Source of the DNA: Bacteroidota bacterium
GTDB lineage: Bacteria > Bacteroidota > Bacteroidia > Bacteroidales > UBA10428
Length of the DNA stretch: 64,000 bases
Assembly: GCA_003252385.1 (NCBI GenBank)
Contig: QKEH01000019.1
Location: 1 to 64,000 of the forward strand
Direction: 5' to 3'
How positions within the stretch are numbered: position 1 is the first letter of the stretch; the number at the start of each line of letters is the position of its first letter. The notes beneath the pieces are model-generated. The model saw only the letters and a list, made by a program, of their open reading frames with translations, searched no databases and was not told the origin of the DNA. Positions 54,562 through 63,159 of this stretch are shown here, piece after piece. The translations under genes were made by a program, and so were the position numbers.

Positions 54562-55429
54562 CCTGCAGCCCCTTGAACCGGTCGCTACTGGCACTATAGC
54601 TCGTTACACCCGCGAGAAGGGCATCAAGGCGGTGGTATTTGATATTTACGGAACCCTGTTAATTTCATCCTCGGGCGATATTGACCTGGCCGAAATTACT
54701 ACGGACCATTTACGGATCGCTCTTGAGGCTTCGCAGATCAAAATACGAAATAGTGCAACGGAAACGCTGGATCATATTCTAAAAGATTTTGAGTACACCA
54801 TTCGTATTTGTCACGATGCAGCCCGACAAAATCAGATTCCCTATCCCGAAATTGACATTTTAAGTATCTGGCGCATTGTTCTGATCCATGCCCGAAGGAA
54901 AAAACTGGTCGAATTCTCCGATGAAGCCGACATCATGCTTATGACCTGTGTTTTCGAATTCCTCAGTAACCAGGTGTACCCCATGCCGGGTATGAAAGAA
55001 ATTGTTAAAACCCTTGGGGAGAAAGGGATGCCCATGGGTATCGTGTCCAATGCACAGTTTTATACTCCTGTGCTGATGAACTACTTCTTGTACCATAAAA
55101 TACAACTGGACGACCAGGTTATGGGGTTCGATAAGGATTTGACCGTTTTTTCCTATAAATTGGGAATCGGCAAACCCGATCCATGTCTGTACGAAGAACT
55201 GGTACCCTCCCTGAAGTGGAAGTATGGCATCGTGCCATCCGAGGTGCTTTTTGTGGGCAACGACATGCTCAAAGATATTTATGCCAGCAGCAGGGTTGGG
55301 TTCAAAAGCGTTTTGTTTGCCGGCGATCAGCGATCGTTGCGCTTACGACCCAACGATGAACGTACCGCCCAATTACGACCCGATCATATTATCACCGAGC
55401 TAAATCAAATACTAAACATTCTGGAATGA
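54518..55429 (+). CDS. HAD-like hydrolase in the glycoside cluster
   Basis: About 303 residues. The start Met at 54518 (MHIASKNYIKK) is preferred over 54491, which overlaps the previous gene more deeply. HAD motifs: nucleophile Asp in VVFDIYGTL, Ser in GIVSNAQ, Lys in KLGIGKPDP, and the acidic end FVGNDMLKDIYAS. The residue two after the nucleophile is Tyr, not the Asp most phosphatases use; DxYGTL is typical of the dehalogenase-like branch, which also contains phosphatases. Context suggests it removes the 3-phosphate from a glucosyl-3-phosphoglycerate-type intermediate. Its stop overlaps the next start by 4 bases. Confidence 0.72.
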   Translation: MHIASKNYIKKLLDNLQPLEPVATGTIARYTREKGIKAVVFDIYGTLLISSSGDIDLAEITTDHLRIALEASQIKIRNSATETLDHILKDFEYTIRICHDAARQNQIPYPEIDILSIWRIVLIHARRKKLVEFSDEADIMLMTCVFEFLSNQVYPMPGMKEIVKTLGEKGMPMGIVSNAQFYTPVLMNYFLYHKIQLDDQVMGFDKDLTVFSYKLGIGKPDPCLYEELVPSLKWKYGIVPSEVLFVGNDMLKDIYASSRVGFKSVLFAGDQRSLRLRPNDERTAQLRPDHIITELNQILNILE

Positions 55430-56883
55430 ATATTTCGCATCTGAACATAGGTATATTGCATTCCCTTATCGGCAAAAACGATGGGGTGTCAATAGTTATT
55501 GATCAAACCGTGCATGCCATGGTGAAGGACATGGGAATTGAGCTGGGGAGCATCTTTTTTTTGGCAGCTCACACCTCACCGCGCTTCAACGCCGAAACCA
55601 ATGATATCTTCTGGCATAAGAACGAGGTACATAAGTCCATTATCCGCAATTTTTGTAAGGAACCTCCCGAAGGTTTCGATGAAATGATTCATGAGAAGGC
55701 CCTCTATGCAAAGGATATCATCAAAAAGTTTGTCCGGAAGAACAATATCGACCTGCTGATCGCCCATAACACCTCCCATCCATACAACTTTATTACTGCG
55801 GTAGGCCTGGGATATTTTATTGAAGAATTACGCGATCAGGGTATAATCTGGCCCAAGGTAATGGTATGGTGGCACGATTCGTTTTTTGAACGCCCCCAGT
55901 TCAGTAACCCCAACCGGGTGATACAAAAGTACCTCAGGTACTTACCCGGCACCGAAATTGACGGGCTGGCGTTTATCAACCAGTCGCAACCCCAACTGGC
56001 CAAAAAACTGTATCAATCCCTAAATCATCCAAGAGTCGATAAGTTTTTCGACAATCGTACCATTGTGGTGCCCAATACCAGCAGTATCGACTGGGAATGG
56101 AAACATCTGGATTGGAACCGGGACACCTTGCATGCACCTCCGGCCGATAACTACAACGATACCTTTCTGCGCGACATTGGGCTGTTGGGCGAAATAGAAA
56201 AGCGGGGCTACACCCTCGAAAATACCCTGATTCTTCTTCAGCACACCCGGGTAGTGCCCCGGAAGAAGATCGAAGTGGCTGTCGATTTTGCCTTCGAGCT
56301 GGAAGCACGTTTTAAGGTGGATGGAAACCGGAAATGTGTGGTATTGCTGGTTAGCGGGCATTCGGGCGACGAGCAGGTGGAATACAAAACCTTTCTTCAG
56401 GAGCATTATGAAAAAATGTGTTCCGCGCACCCCGATTACGAGGTTGTACTCCTGTTTGGCGAACATCGGATTTTAAGCCACCGTGATATCATTGTAGATA
56501 AAAAATACTATAATTTTTACGAGGTGCCCGCTATTGTTGCGGCGCACGGCGGTATGGGTACCTATTTCAGCGAAATTGAAGGTTTTGGAAACAACCTTCT
56601 CGAAATGGTTTCTTTTGGGCTTCCCGTGGCCATAAACCGGTACGATGTATATGCCTCCGATATTGCGCCCTACGGTTTTCAGTTCCCTTCCGTAACCAAC
56701 TGCCAACTTACCGGTGAGGTGGTGGATGAATCGTATCGGGTACTCACCCATATGCAGGCTCGCAACCAAATGGTGAAACATAATTTAGAGGTACTGCACC
56801 GTAAATTGGATCATAAGATTATTGCCGAAAAACTTAAGCCATTGATAATGAAAATGTTTACGCGGATATTAAATATGGAATAG
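55426..56883 (+). CDS. Second glycosyltransferase of the cluster (GT4-like, possible MggA-type)
   Basis: A 485-residue protein, longer than usual GT4 enzymes. It begins SHLNIGILHSLIGKNDGVSIV. The C-terminal GT-B donor loop is FGNNLLEMVSFGLPVAINRY, with the conserved Glu. The middle has LLQHTRVVPRKKIEVAVDF, the usual Arg/Lys nucleotide-phosphate clamp. Size and context fit mannosylglucosyl-3-phosphoglycerate synthase (MggA), which transfers mannose to glucosyl-3-phosphoglycerate. I could not check against a characterised sequence. It overlaps the HAD gene by 4 bases and precedes gpgS by 30. Confidence 0.7.
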   Translation: MNISHLNIGILHSLIGKNDGVSIVIDQTVHAMVKDMGIELGSIFFLAAHTSPRFNAETNDIFWHKNEVHKSIIRNFCKEPPEGFDEMIHEKALYAKDIIKKFVRKNNIDLLIAHNTSHPYNFITAVGLGYFIEELRDQGIIWPKVMVWWHDSFFERPQFSNPNRVIQKYLRYLPGTEIDGLAFINQSQPQLAKKLYQSLNHPRVDKFFDNRTIVVPNTSSIDWEWKHLDWNRDTLHAPPADNYNDTFLRDIGLLGEIEKRGYTLENTLILLQHTRVVPRKKIEVAVDFAFELEARFKVDGNRKCVVLLVSGHSGDEQVEYKTFLQEHYEKMCSAHPDYEVVLLFGEHRILSHRDIIVDKKYYNFYEVPAIVAAHGGMGTYFSEIEGFGNNLLEMVSFGLPVAINRYDVYASDIAPYGFQFPSVTNCQLTGEVVDESYRVLTHMQARNQMVKHNLEVLHRKLDHKIIAEKLKPLIMKMFTRILNME

Positions 56884-56913
56884 TTTCAAGTAGTTAACCA
56901 AATACGATACCCT

Positions 56914-58125
56914 ATGGGCGACTTTTATCAAGATGGTGTGGTGACCACACTGCATAATTTACACAACCGGTCGTACGAGGAGTTGGAGCAGAAAATGCTC
57001 CACTTCTCAAAAAAACGACCCATGTCCCTAATTCTTCCTTGTTTGTACTCCGAACTGCAGGGGCCGGCTTTGGGAAACATTATTGATGAACTGGTAAAGG
57101 TACCCTATCTGGAAGAAATCATCATTGGACTCGACAAGGCCACCAGGGAAGAGTTTGAACATGCCAAGAAGTATTTTGGCCGACTGCGAACCCACCATCG
57201 TATCCTTTGGAACGACGGGCCACGCATGAGAGCCTTGGATGATCTTCTGGTACAGGAAAACATAGCTCCCAGCGAAATGGGTAAAGGGCGCAATGCCTGG
57301 TACTGTTTTGGATATTTTAACGCCTCGGCCCGTTCCGAGGCAGTGGCTTTGCACGACTGCGATATTGTGACCTACTCCAGGCACATGCTGGCTCGTCTTT
57401 TCTATCCGGTAGTTGACCCTACCTTTAACTATAAGTTTTGTAAAGGCTACTACTACCGAGCCGATGATAAAAAACTGAACGGGCGTGTGGTTCGCCTCTT
57501 GGTTACTCCGCTGTTACGGACCTTGAAACGTTTCTTCGGAAACGACAGCTACCTCGAATATCTGGATAGTTTTCGTTACCCGCTGGCCGGCGAGTTCAGC
57601 ATGCGGGCCGATGTAACCAAAACCATTCGCATACCCAGCGACTGGAGCCTGGAAATCGGAATTCTCACCGAAGTGATGCGAACCAATGCCATTGGACGAA
57701 TCTGTCAGGTCGATATTGCCGACCGCTACGATCACAAGCACCAGGAACTCTCCGAAGCCGATTCCAATGCCGGGCTTTCCCGGATGAGTACTGAAATTTC
57801 GCGTGCCATTTTTGCCAAGCTGGCCACTAATGGAGTTGTGTTTTCCCGGGGACTGATTCGATCCATCAAGGCTTCGTACTATCGCACCGCACTCGACTTT
57901 CTCGATCAGTATCAATCCGATGCGGTTATTAACGGGCTCAGTTTGGATCGCCATGTGGAAGAACAGGCGATAGATATGTTTGCCATCAATGTGTACCGTG
58001 CCGGTGAAATGTTTCTCGATAATCCGATGATGGTACCCACGGTGCCCAGTTGGAAGCGGGTCATCAGTGCCATTCCTGACATGTACAACCGTCTGCTTGA
58101 GGCCGTGGAGGTAGACAATGCCTGA
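56914..58125 (+). CDS. gpgS: Glucosyl-3-phosphoglycerate synthase-like glycosyltransferase (GT81 type)
   Basis: A 403-residue GT-A enzyme. The N-terminal sheet SLILPCLYSELQGPALGNII and the UDP-sugar loop with Asp-73 region (IIIGLDKATREEFEHA) are followed by GKGRNAWY and AVALHDCDIVTY (Asp148/Asp150, the DxD metal site). The central GKG loop and the C-terminal helical extension match GpgS. The enzyme moves glucose from an NDP-glucose to 3-phosphoglycerate, giving glucosyl-3-phosphoglycerate, the first step to glucosylglycerate. This gene is the strongest anchor for the cluster's function. A mannosyl-specific relative (MpgS) is less likely given the neighbouring phosphorylase. Confidence 0.8.
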   Translation: MGDFYQDGVVTTLHNLHNRSYEELEQKMLHFSKKRPMSLILPCLYSELQGPALGNIIDELVKVPYLEEIIIGLDKATREEFEHAKKYFGRLRTHHRILWNDGPRMRALDDLLVQENIAPSEMGKGRNAWYCFGYFNASARSEAVALHDCDIVTYSRHMLARLFYPVVDPTFNYKFCKGYYYRADDKKLNGRVVRLLVTPLLRTLKRFFGNDSYLEYLDSFRYPLAGEFSMRADVTKTIRIPSDWSLEIGILTEVMRTNAIGRICQVDIADRYDHKHQELSEADSNAGLSRMSTEISRAIFAKLATNGVVFSRGLIRSIKASYYRTALDFLDQYQSDAVINGLSLDRHVEEQAIDMFAINVYRAGEMFLDNPMMVPTVPSWKRVISAIPDMYNRLLEAVEVDNA

Positions 58126-58172
58126 CGGGCGTATAGGCATGAAATACTATGAATTTGTAAAGCCAACACCTC

Positions 58173-59861
58173 ATGAGTACCGATCAATTTACCCGTCAGA
58201 TACAATACCGCTTGTGCCGCATTTATGGTGAAATGCCTCTTGCTTTGCCCCGTTTGGAGGCTTTCATTCAGCGGGTGGTTCAGGTAAGAGATCGCATGGT
58301 ATCCAAAGGAGAAAAATGGACGGAAAAGGATGTGGTTTTAATCACCTATGGCGATAGCATTCAGGAGGATGGAAAAAAACCACTCCAAACCCTAAACGAT
58401 TTTCTGGTCAAATTTGTGGGAAACGCCGTGAGCCATGTCCATTTGTTGCCTTTTTTTCCTTATAGTTCCGACGATGGTTTTTCGGTGATCGATTATAAAA
58501 TGGTCGACCCCCGGTTGGGTAACTGGGATGATATCCGTGCATTGGGTAAAAACTATCACCTGATGTTCGATTTGGTAATTAACCATGTATCGCAGCACAG
58601 TGAGTGGTTTCAGAATTACCTGCAGGGCAAGCATCCGGGTAGCGGTTATTTTATAGAAGCGGATCCGGCTACCGATCTTTCCTGTGTGGTGCGGCCCCGC
58701 AGCCTGCCCTTGCTAACTGCTTTTTCTACTCCGCAAGGACAAAAGCATGTTTGGACCACCTTTAGTGCCGATCAGATCGATCTGAATTTCTCGAATCCCG
58801 AAGTATTGCTTGCCATGATGGAGGTATTTCTTTTTTATCTGGAAAAGGGAGCACGGATAGTTCGGCTCGATGCCATTGCGTTTTTATGGAAGACTGCGGG
58901 TACCAACTGTTTGCATTTGCCCCAAACCCACGAGGTGGTCAAACTCATGCGCGACATTTCGAATTTTATCGACCCTGCAATTCTTCTGCTTACCGAAACC
59001 AATGTGCCGCATTGGGAGAATATCAGCTATTTTGGACAAGGCGACGAGGCTGCTATGGTTTATCAGTTCAGCCTGCCACCCATGTTGTTGCATGCGTTGT
59101 ACCGTGGAACCTCGTCGTATCTGAATACCTGGGCGCAAAGCGTGTCGGAAGCACCTCCGGGATGTACCTACTTTAATTTTACGGCATCGCACGATGGTAT
59201 TGGGGTGCGGCCATTGGAAGGTCTTTTGCCATATGACGAAATCGTAAAATTAGCTGATGCTATGAAGGATTCGGGAGGCATGGTAGGCACCAAACGAAAC
59301 GGTGATGGGAGCGATAGTCCCTACGAAATTAATATAACCTACTTTGATGCTATGGCGCGAACGGTGCATGGGGAAACAGAGTGGCAGCAGCAACGCTTTT
59401 TATGCTCTCAAACCCTGATGATGGCTTTTAAAGGACTGCCTGCTTTTTACATACACAGTTTGCTGGCAACACCCAATAATTACCAGGGAGTCAAAGAAAC
59501 AGGGACGCCACGAACCATTAACCGCAGAAAATGGCAGGCCGATGAACTGTTTTCGTTACTGGATGGTTCCGGTCCGCACGCCTTTATTCTTAAGGAAATG
59601 CTTCGCCGGATGGGTCTCCGCAAAACGCTCCGCGATTTCCATCCCGATGCCTCTCAGGAGGTGGTGTTCGTGGATGATGAACTTTTTTGCATGAGGCGGG
59701 GCAGCGGCATAATTGTGCTTGCTAATTTAACTGCGCACCACAAACCGCTTTCCATCCTGCTAAAGCCCCTGGGAGGATCCAATAAACGTGATGTGCTTAC
59801 CGATAGGCCTATTCACGACATTCCGGTCCTGGCTCCCTATCAGGTGTGTTGGTTGCTGTAA
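58173..59861 (+). CDS. Glucosylglycerate phosphorylase-like GH13 subfamily 18 enzyme
   Basis: A 562-residue retaining phosphorylase related to sucrose phosphorylase. Catalytic residues are Asp233 (VRLDAIAF), Glu275 (LLTETNVPH) and Asp341 (TASHDGIGVRP). The sequence around these (WTTFSADQIDLNFSNPEVLL and YFGQGDEAAMVYQF) is much closer to the YcjM/glucosylglycerate phosphorylase branch than to true sucrose phosphorylases. The predicted reaction is glucosylglycerate plus phosphate giving glucose 1-phosphate and D-glycerate. It follows gpgS by 47 bases in the same direction, with a glycerate kinase downstream. It ends in a strong hairpin. Confidence 0.83.
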   Translation: MSTDQFTRQIQYRLCRIYGEMPLALPRLEAFIQRVVQVRDRMVSKGEKWTEKDVVLITYGDSIQEDGKKPLQTLNDFLVKFVGNAVSHVHLLPFFPYSSDDGFSVIDYKMVDPRLGNWDDIRALGKNYHLMFDLVINHVSQHSEWFQNYLQGKHPGSGYFIEADPATDLSCVVRPRSLPLLTAFSTPQGQKHVWTTFSADQIDLNFSNPEVLLAMMEVFLFYLEKGARIVRLDAIAFLWKTAGTNCLHLPQTHEVVKLMRDISNFIDPAILLLTETNVPHWENISYFGQGDEAAMVYQFSLPPMLLHALYRGTSSYLNTWAQSVSEAPPGCTYFNFTASHDGIGVRPLEGLLPYDEIVKLADAMKDSGGMVGTKRNGDGSDSPYEINITYFDAMARTVHGETEWQQQRFLCSQTLMMAFKGLPAFYIHSLLATPNNYQGVKETGTPRTINRRKWQADELFSLLDGSGPHAFILKEMLRRMGLRKTLRDFHPDASQEVVFVDDELFCMRRGSGIIVLANLTAHHKPLSILLKPLGGSNKRDVLTDRPIHDIPVLAPYQVCWLL

Positions 59862-59867
59862 AGCAAA

Positions 59868-59906
59868 CTGCCCGCAAAACCCGGATTCGGTTTTGCGGGC
59901 AGCTTT
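59868..59906. terminator. Terminator between the phosphorylase and yfiR-like genes
   Basis: A 14-bp perfect stem (CTGCCCGCAAAACC and its complement) with a 7-base loop lies between convergent genes. The stem itself and short T runs on both sides suggest bidirectional use. Confidence 0.85.
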
Positions 59907-59931
59907 TGAAGAAGTTCTGTTTAACTATTCC

Positions 59932-60441
59932 CTACACCGACATGTCGAGCAACGAACGGCTGATTCCCAGGTTCTGTTGGCGGGCACATTCCTCATTTAT
60001 CTTAAACTTAAGCTTGTCATCTTTAAAAACAAATTCAATGGTTGCTCCCGAATCGGTGGCTCCCTCGCGTTCGCCCACAATCAGGGTCGAGCGGTTACCC
60101 AGGTCGGCTTTCAGCTGGCCTATTTTTCCGGAGTTGTACGAAGGGACAAATACTACCTGGCACTGAGCTGCTTCGGTACTTGATTTTATTCTTTGAATCA
60201 CAATTTTTCGGGTTCCCACCGTACGATTGCTGGTGTAACTTAATAGTTGGGGGAAAATATCTGAATTTCCGTACACACCAATTACAAAATCACCCTGGTT
60301 AGAAGCTTCCGGCCAATTAACATGACGGAGGAAATTATAAATGAACATAGCCTCCATATTGGCCAGGTTTGCGGTTGCATGAGCCTGCGTACTAAACAAT
60401 AAGGTGATTGCAAGTGTTGGTAAAATTGTTCTGAGTTTCAT
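59932..60441 (-). CDS. YfiR/DUF4154 family periplasmic protein
   Basis: About 169 residues with a signal peptide (start at 60441, cleavage near AHA). The start MKLRTILPT is preferred over 60462. Family features are MEAMFIYNFLRHVNWP near the mature N-terminus and the conserved ending INEECARQQNLGISRSLL. In Pseudomonas, YfiR is a periplasmic inhibitor of the diguanylate cyclase YfiN. In Bacteroidota many DUF4154 proteins pair with TonB receptors or sensor kinases instead. None of those is adjacent here. It lies on the opposite strand between the phosphorylase and glycerate kinase genes. Confidence 0.82.
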   Translation of the reverse strand: MKLRTILPTLAITLLFSTQAHATANLANMEAMFIYNFLRHVNWPEASNQGDFVIGVYGNSDIFPQLLSYTSNRTVGTRKIVIQRIKSSTEAAQCQVVFVPSYNSGKIGQLKADLGNRSTLIVGEREGATDSGATIEFVFKDDKLKFKINEECARQQNLGISRSLLDMSV

Positions 60442-60462
60442 ATTGCCAGGTTTATTTAACAT

Positions 60463-60723
60463 TTGTAATGAGGTTGTTAAAAGAGTTAGTTTAGGCTCAT
60501 TTACGTCGACAGCAATAAAAAGTTGCTATAGATCACTTAATATAGGTGATGCTACTCACCTCAATGATCCCTTTCAATGGTTCTGTCAGGATATTGATGT
60601 TCTGTTTCGCGTAATTCGTCAAAACAAAAAAAACTTGAATTTTAGAGTGTTCCATGGAATTTCTACCTTTATCTAACAGGACACGCGAGTTCAATCGATT
60701 GGAAATGTGATGAATAAATGGCC
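60463..60723. other. Divergent region upstream of the glycerate kinase gene
   Basis: No gene is seen. AGGTGA/TCACCT forms a 6-bp inverted repeat (60547-60564), and a nearby partial copy of GATCAC/GTGAT lies just before it, which could be an operator. A near-consensus -7 box TACCTTTA is around 60664-60671, about 50 bases before the kinase start. Confidence 0.4.
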
Positions 60724-61863
60724 ATGAATATAGTTATTGCACCGGATAAGTTTAAAGACAGCCTGACCGGATTACAGGTAGGCGAGGCATTTGAGCGGGG
60801 AGTTCGTCGTTTTAATCCGCAGATGGAAATACGAATACTACCCATGGCGGATGGGGGCGAAGGAACTGTGCAAGCATTGGTAGATGCAACCCGGGGCGAA
60901 ATCAGGAGGGCAAGGGTGCACAATCCCTTAATGAAGCCTGTCGAAGCCTGCTACGGGATACTGGGAGATGGGACAACGGCAGTTATCGAAATGGCCGCCG
61001 CATCGGGAATCGGATTGCTGAGACCGGAGGAACGTAATCCCTGGTTAACGACTACGTATGGTACGGGCGAATTAATCCTGCAAGCTTTAAATTCCGGATG
61101 CCGCCGAATTATTATGGGAATAGGAGGTAGTGCAACCAACGATTGCGGGGTGGGAATGGCACAAGCTCTGGGCATTCGATTTACCAATTCGGTAGGTGAT
61201 GAAGTTCCGCACGGAGGTGGTGGACTGGGAGCCATTCATTCCATTGATATCTCGGGTTGTGATGCCCGAGTTGCAGAAACCGAATTTTTGGTTGCCTGCG
61301 ATGTTTCGAATGTGCTTTCGGGGCCAAACGGTGCTTCGCAGGTATATGGCTCTCAAAAAGGAGCCAGCGAGGCTATGGTTCTTCAACTGGATGCTCATTT
61401 GGCTCATGTGGGCCAGTTAATTGAGTATCAGCTCGGGATGAATGTGGCCAACGTTCCCGGAACTGGTGCAGCCGGAGGATTGGGAGCCGGGTTAATGGCA
61501 TTTACCAACGCTCGGTTGCAGCCTGGTTTTGAAATGGTTAGTCAAATAACACGATTGGAAGAGGAGATCCGTAAGGCCGATTTGGTCATTACCGGAGAAG
61601 GTAAAATAGATCGGCAAACCCAATATGGAAAAACTCCCCTGGGAGTGGCTCGCCTGGCCAGGAAACACAACAAACCGGTGGTGGCTATTGCCGGCACCCT
61701 GGGCGAAGGGTATACCCAGTTATTTTCGTATGGCTTCGATGGTATTTATTCCATTATAGATCAACCTATGGACTTGGAGGAAGCCTTGCGGACCGCACCG
61801 GAGCGAATTGAGCGTTTGGCAGAATCGCTCATGAGAACCTGGGAAGCTTTCCGTAAACATTGA
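60724..61863 (+). CDS. Glycerate 2-kinase (GarK/GlxK family)
   Basis: A 379-residue kinase that phosphorylates D-glycerate to 2-phosphoglycerate. The N-terminal NIVIAPDKFKDSLTG is diagnostic for GarK/GlxK. PMADGGEGT, GIGGSATNDCGVGMA and ITGEGKIDRQT (the phosphate-binding and active-site loops) are intact. ATG 60724 gives the family N-terminus; 60718 adds two residues. It lies about 0.9 kb downstream of the phosphorylase, past a convergent gene, so it has its own promoter. It would consume the glycerate released by the phosphorylase and return it to glycolysis. Glycerate from serine or tartronate metabolism is an alternative source. Confidence 0.93.
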   Translation: MNIVIAPDKFKDSLTGLQVGEAFERGVRRFNPQMEIRILPMADGGEGTVQALVDATRGEIRRARVHNPLMKPVEACYGILGDGTTAVIEMAAASGIGLLRPEERNPWLTTTYGTGELILQALNSGCRRIIMGIGGSATNDCGVGMAQALGIRFTNSVGDEVPHGGGGLGAIHSIDISGCDARVAETEFLVACDVSNVLSGPNGASQVYGSQKGASEAMVLQLDAHLAHVGQLIEYQLGMNVANVPGTGAAGGLGAGLMAFTNARLQPGFEMVSQITRLEEEIRKADLVITGEGKIDRQTQYGKTPLGVARLARKHNKPVVAIAGTLGEGYTQLFSYGFDGIYSIIDQPMDLEEALRTAPERIERLAESLMRTWEAFRKH

Positions 61864-61921
61864 TTTAAAGCTGGTTTTATAGGGGAGGTGCTTTTATTGA
61901 TCCTTTCAATGGAATCCATAA

Positions 61922-61961
61922 ATGATAAAGGGACTAACAACGAGGTTAATCCCTTTATCAT
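61922..61961. repeat. Inverted repeat between glycerate kinase and YugP-like genes
   Basis: A 12-bp perfect stem (ATGATAAAGGGA and its complement) around 16 bases lies between convergent genes. Position suggests a terminator, although T tracts are poor on both strands. Confidence 0.5.
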
Positions 61962-62011
61962 AACGCAGGTTAGCTCATTTAAAATATAAATAGTCCCCTT
62001 AGATTTCAATC

Positions 62012-62722
62012 TTAATCTCTTCTGCCCAGCAGTAAAAATAAATAGTAAAGTAACGAAGCCAACGAAGCTAACGCGGCTACAACGTAGGTGTAGGCTGCCC
62101 ATTTTAGTGCATCTTTGGCCTGGGAATGATTGGAATAGTTGGTTACCCCGCTGTTGCTAAGCCAGGCCAGGGCACGTCGGCTGGCATCAATTTCCACAGG
62201 CAGGGTAATAAAAGCAAACAGGGTAAAAACTCCGTAACAGATTACAAAAATGAGTAGCGCCAGATTTATTGGAAGTATATTTCCGGCAAAAATGGCTCCG
62301 AAGAACATCAGTGTAAAAATGGTATTGAGCACCTGAGCGCTCACATTTTGGATGGGTACCATAGCGGATCGCAGTTGCAGGGGGGCATAGGCACGTGCAT
62401 GTTGTACGGCATGTCCGGTTTCGTGTGCTGCCACAGCCGCTGCCGAAACGTTTTGGCCATAATATACATCGTGGCTTAGCGCAATGGTTTTTTTGGCAGG
62501 GTTGTAATGATCGGATAGCTGCCCCTCGGTGGGAACAATATTTACATCGTAAATTCCATGATCGTGCAGCATCTGCTGTGCTACATCGCGACCGCTCATA
62601 CCCCGGTTGATACCAATCAGCGAGTATTTTTTAAATCGCGACTTGAGTTGAGAACTAATCAGCCAGCTGATTAGCGCAAATATTCCAAAAATTACTAAAT
62701 GTCCCAGTCCCATACTATTCAT
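62012..62722 (-). CDS. YugP family membrane zinc metallopeptidase
   Basis: A 236-residue integral membrane protein with the zinc motif HETGH (His100, Glu101, His104) in AAAVAAHETGHAVQHA. The N-terminal helix and two or more C-terminal helices (NLALLIFVICYGVFTLFAF and beyond) enclose it. NIVPTEGQLSDHYNP and EIDASRRALAWL are family landmarks, the latter with the probable third ligand. The family is widely distributed, annotated as neutral zinc metallopeptidase, with unknown substrates. It is monocistronic, minus strand. Confidence 0.88.
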   Translation of the reverse strand: MNSMGLGHLVIFGIFALISWLISSQLKSRFKKYSLIGINRGMSGRDVAQQMLHDHGIYDVNIVPTEGQLSDHYNPAKKTIALSHDVYYGQNVSAAAVAAHETGHAVQHARAYAPLQLRSAMVPIQNVSAQVLNTIFTLMFFGAIFAGNILPINLALLIFVICYGVFTLFAFITLPVEIDASRRALAWLSNSGVTNYSNHSQAKDALKWAAYTYVVAALASLASLLYYLFLLLGRRD

Positions 62723-62852
62723 CTTTTAAGTTCGAAGTTGCTAGTACAAAATAATTGCCAAAAAGTGAATGGCCCGAAAGGCTGTCAAAGTGGCACTTAG
62801 CAGTACGGTTGTCTGTGGAGAGGAACGCATTTTGGTAAAAAGCGCCGAAAAA

Positions 62853-62883
62853 TTTGGAAGGACAAAAATGTTCAGTATATTTG
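62853..62883 (+). promoter_or_regulatory. Full promoter of initiator tRNA (-33 TTTG, -7 TATATTTG)
   Basis: TTTG (62853-62856) and TATATTTG (62876-62883) are separated by exactly 19 bases, the textbook Bacteroidota sigma-ABfr arrangement. The tRNA begins 38 bases downstream. Confidence 0.85.
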
Positions 62884-62920
62884 CACCACCAAAAACAAGA
62901 CACTCAGTATAACGATATAT

Positions 62921-62993
<73 letters not shown>

Positions 62994-63000
62994 CTCAGAT

Positions 63001-63034
63001 AACCCTTGAAAACTCATGTTTTCAAGGGTTTTTT
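63001..63034 (+). terminator. Terminator of initiator tRNA
   Basis: A 13-bp perfect stem (AACCCTTGAAAAC/GTTTTCAAGGGTT) with a TCAT loop running into TTTT. Confidence 0.92.
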
Positions 63035-63159
63035 ATTTCGTGCGGCACGGAAGTTTCCCAAATTAGCAGCATATTTTGCGAAAAGTATCAAATAGGATGG
63101 TGTGGAATCATTCTATTGTTAATTTTGGTTGTTAGGTATATTAATATGATGTTAGTCGA

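Noticed and set aside
58173..59861. Sucrose phosphorylase assignment for the GH13 enzyme
   Set aside because: Segments around the catalytic residues resemble the YcjM/glucosylglycerate phosphorylase branch, and the context (GpgS-like enzyme, glycerate kinase) points the same way.
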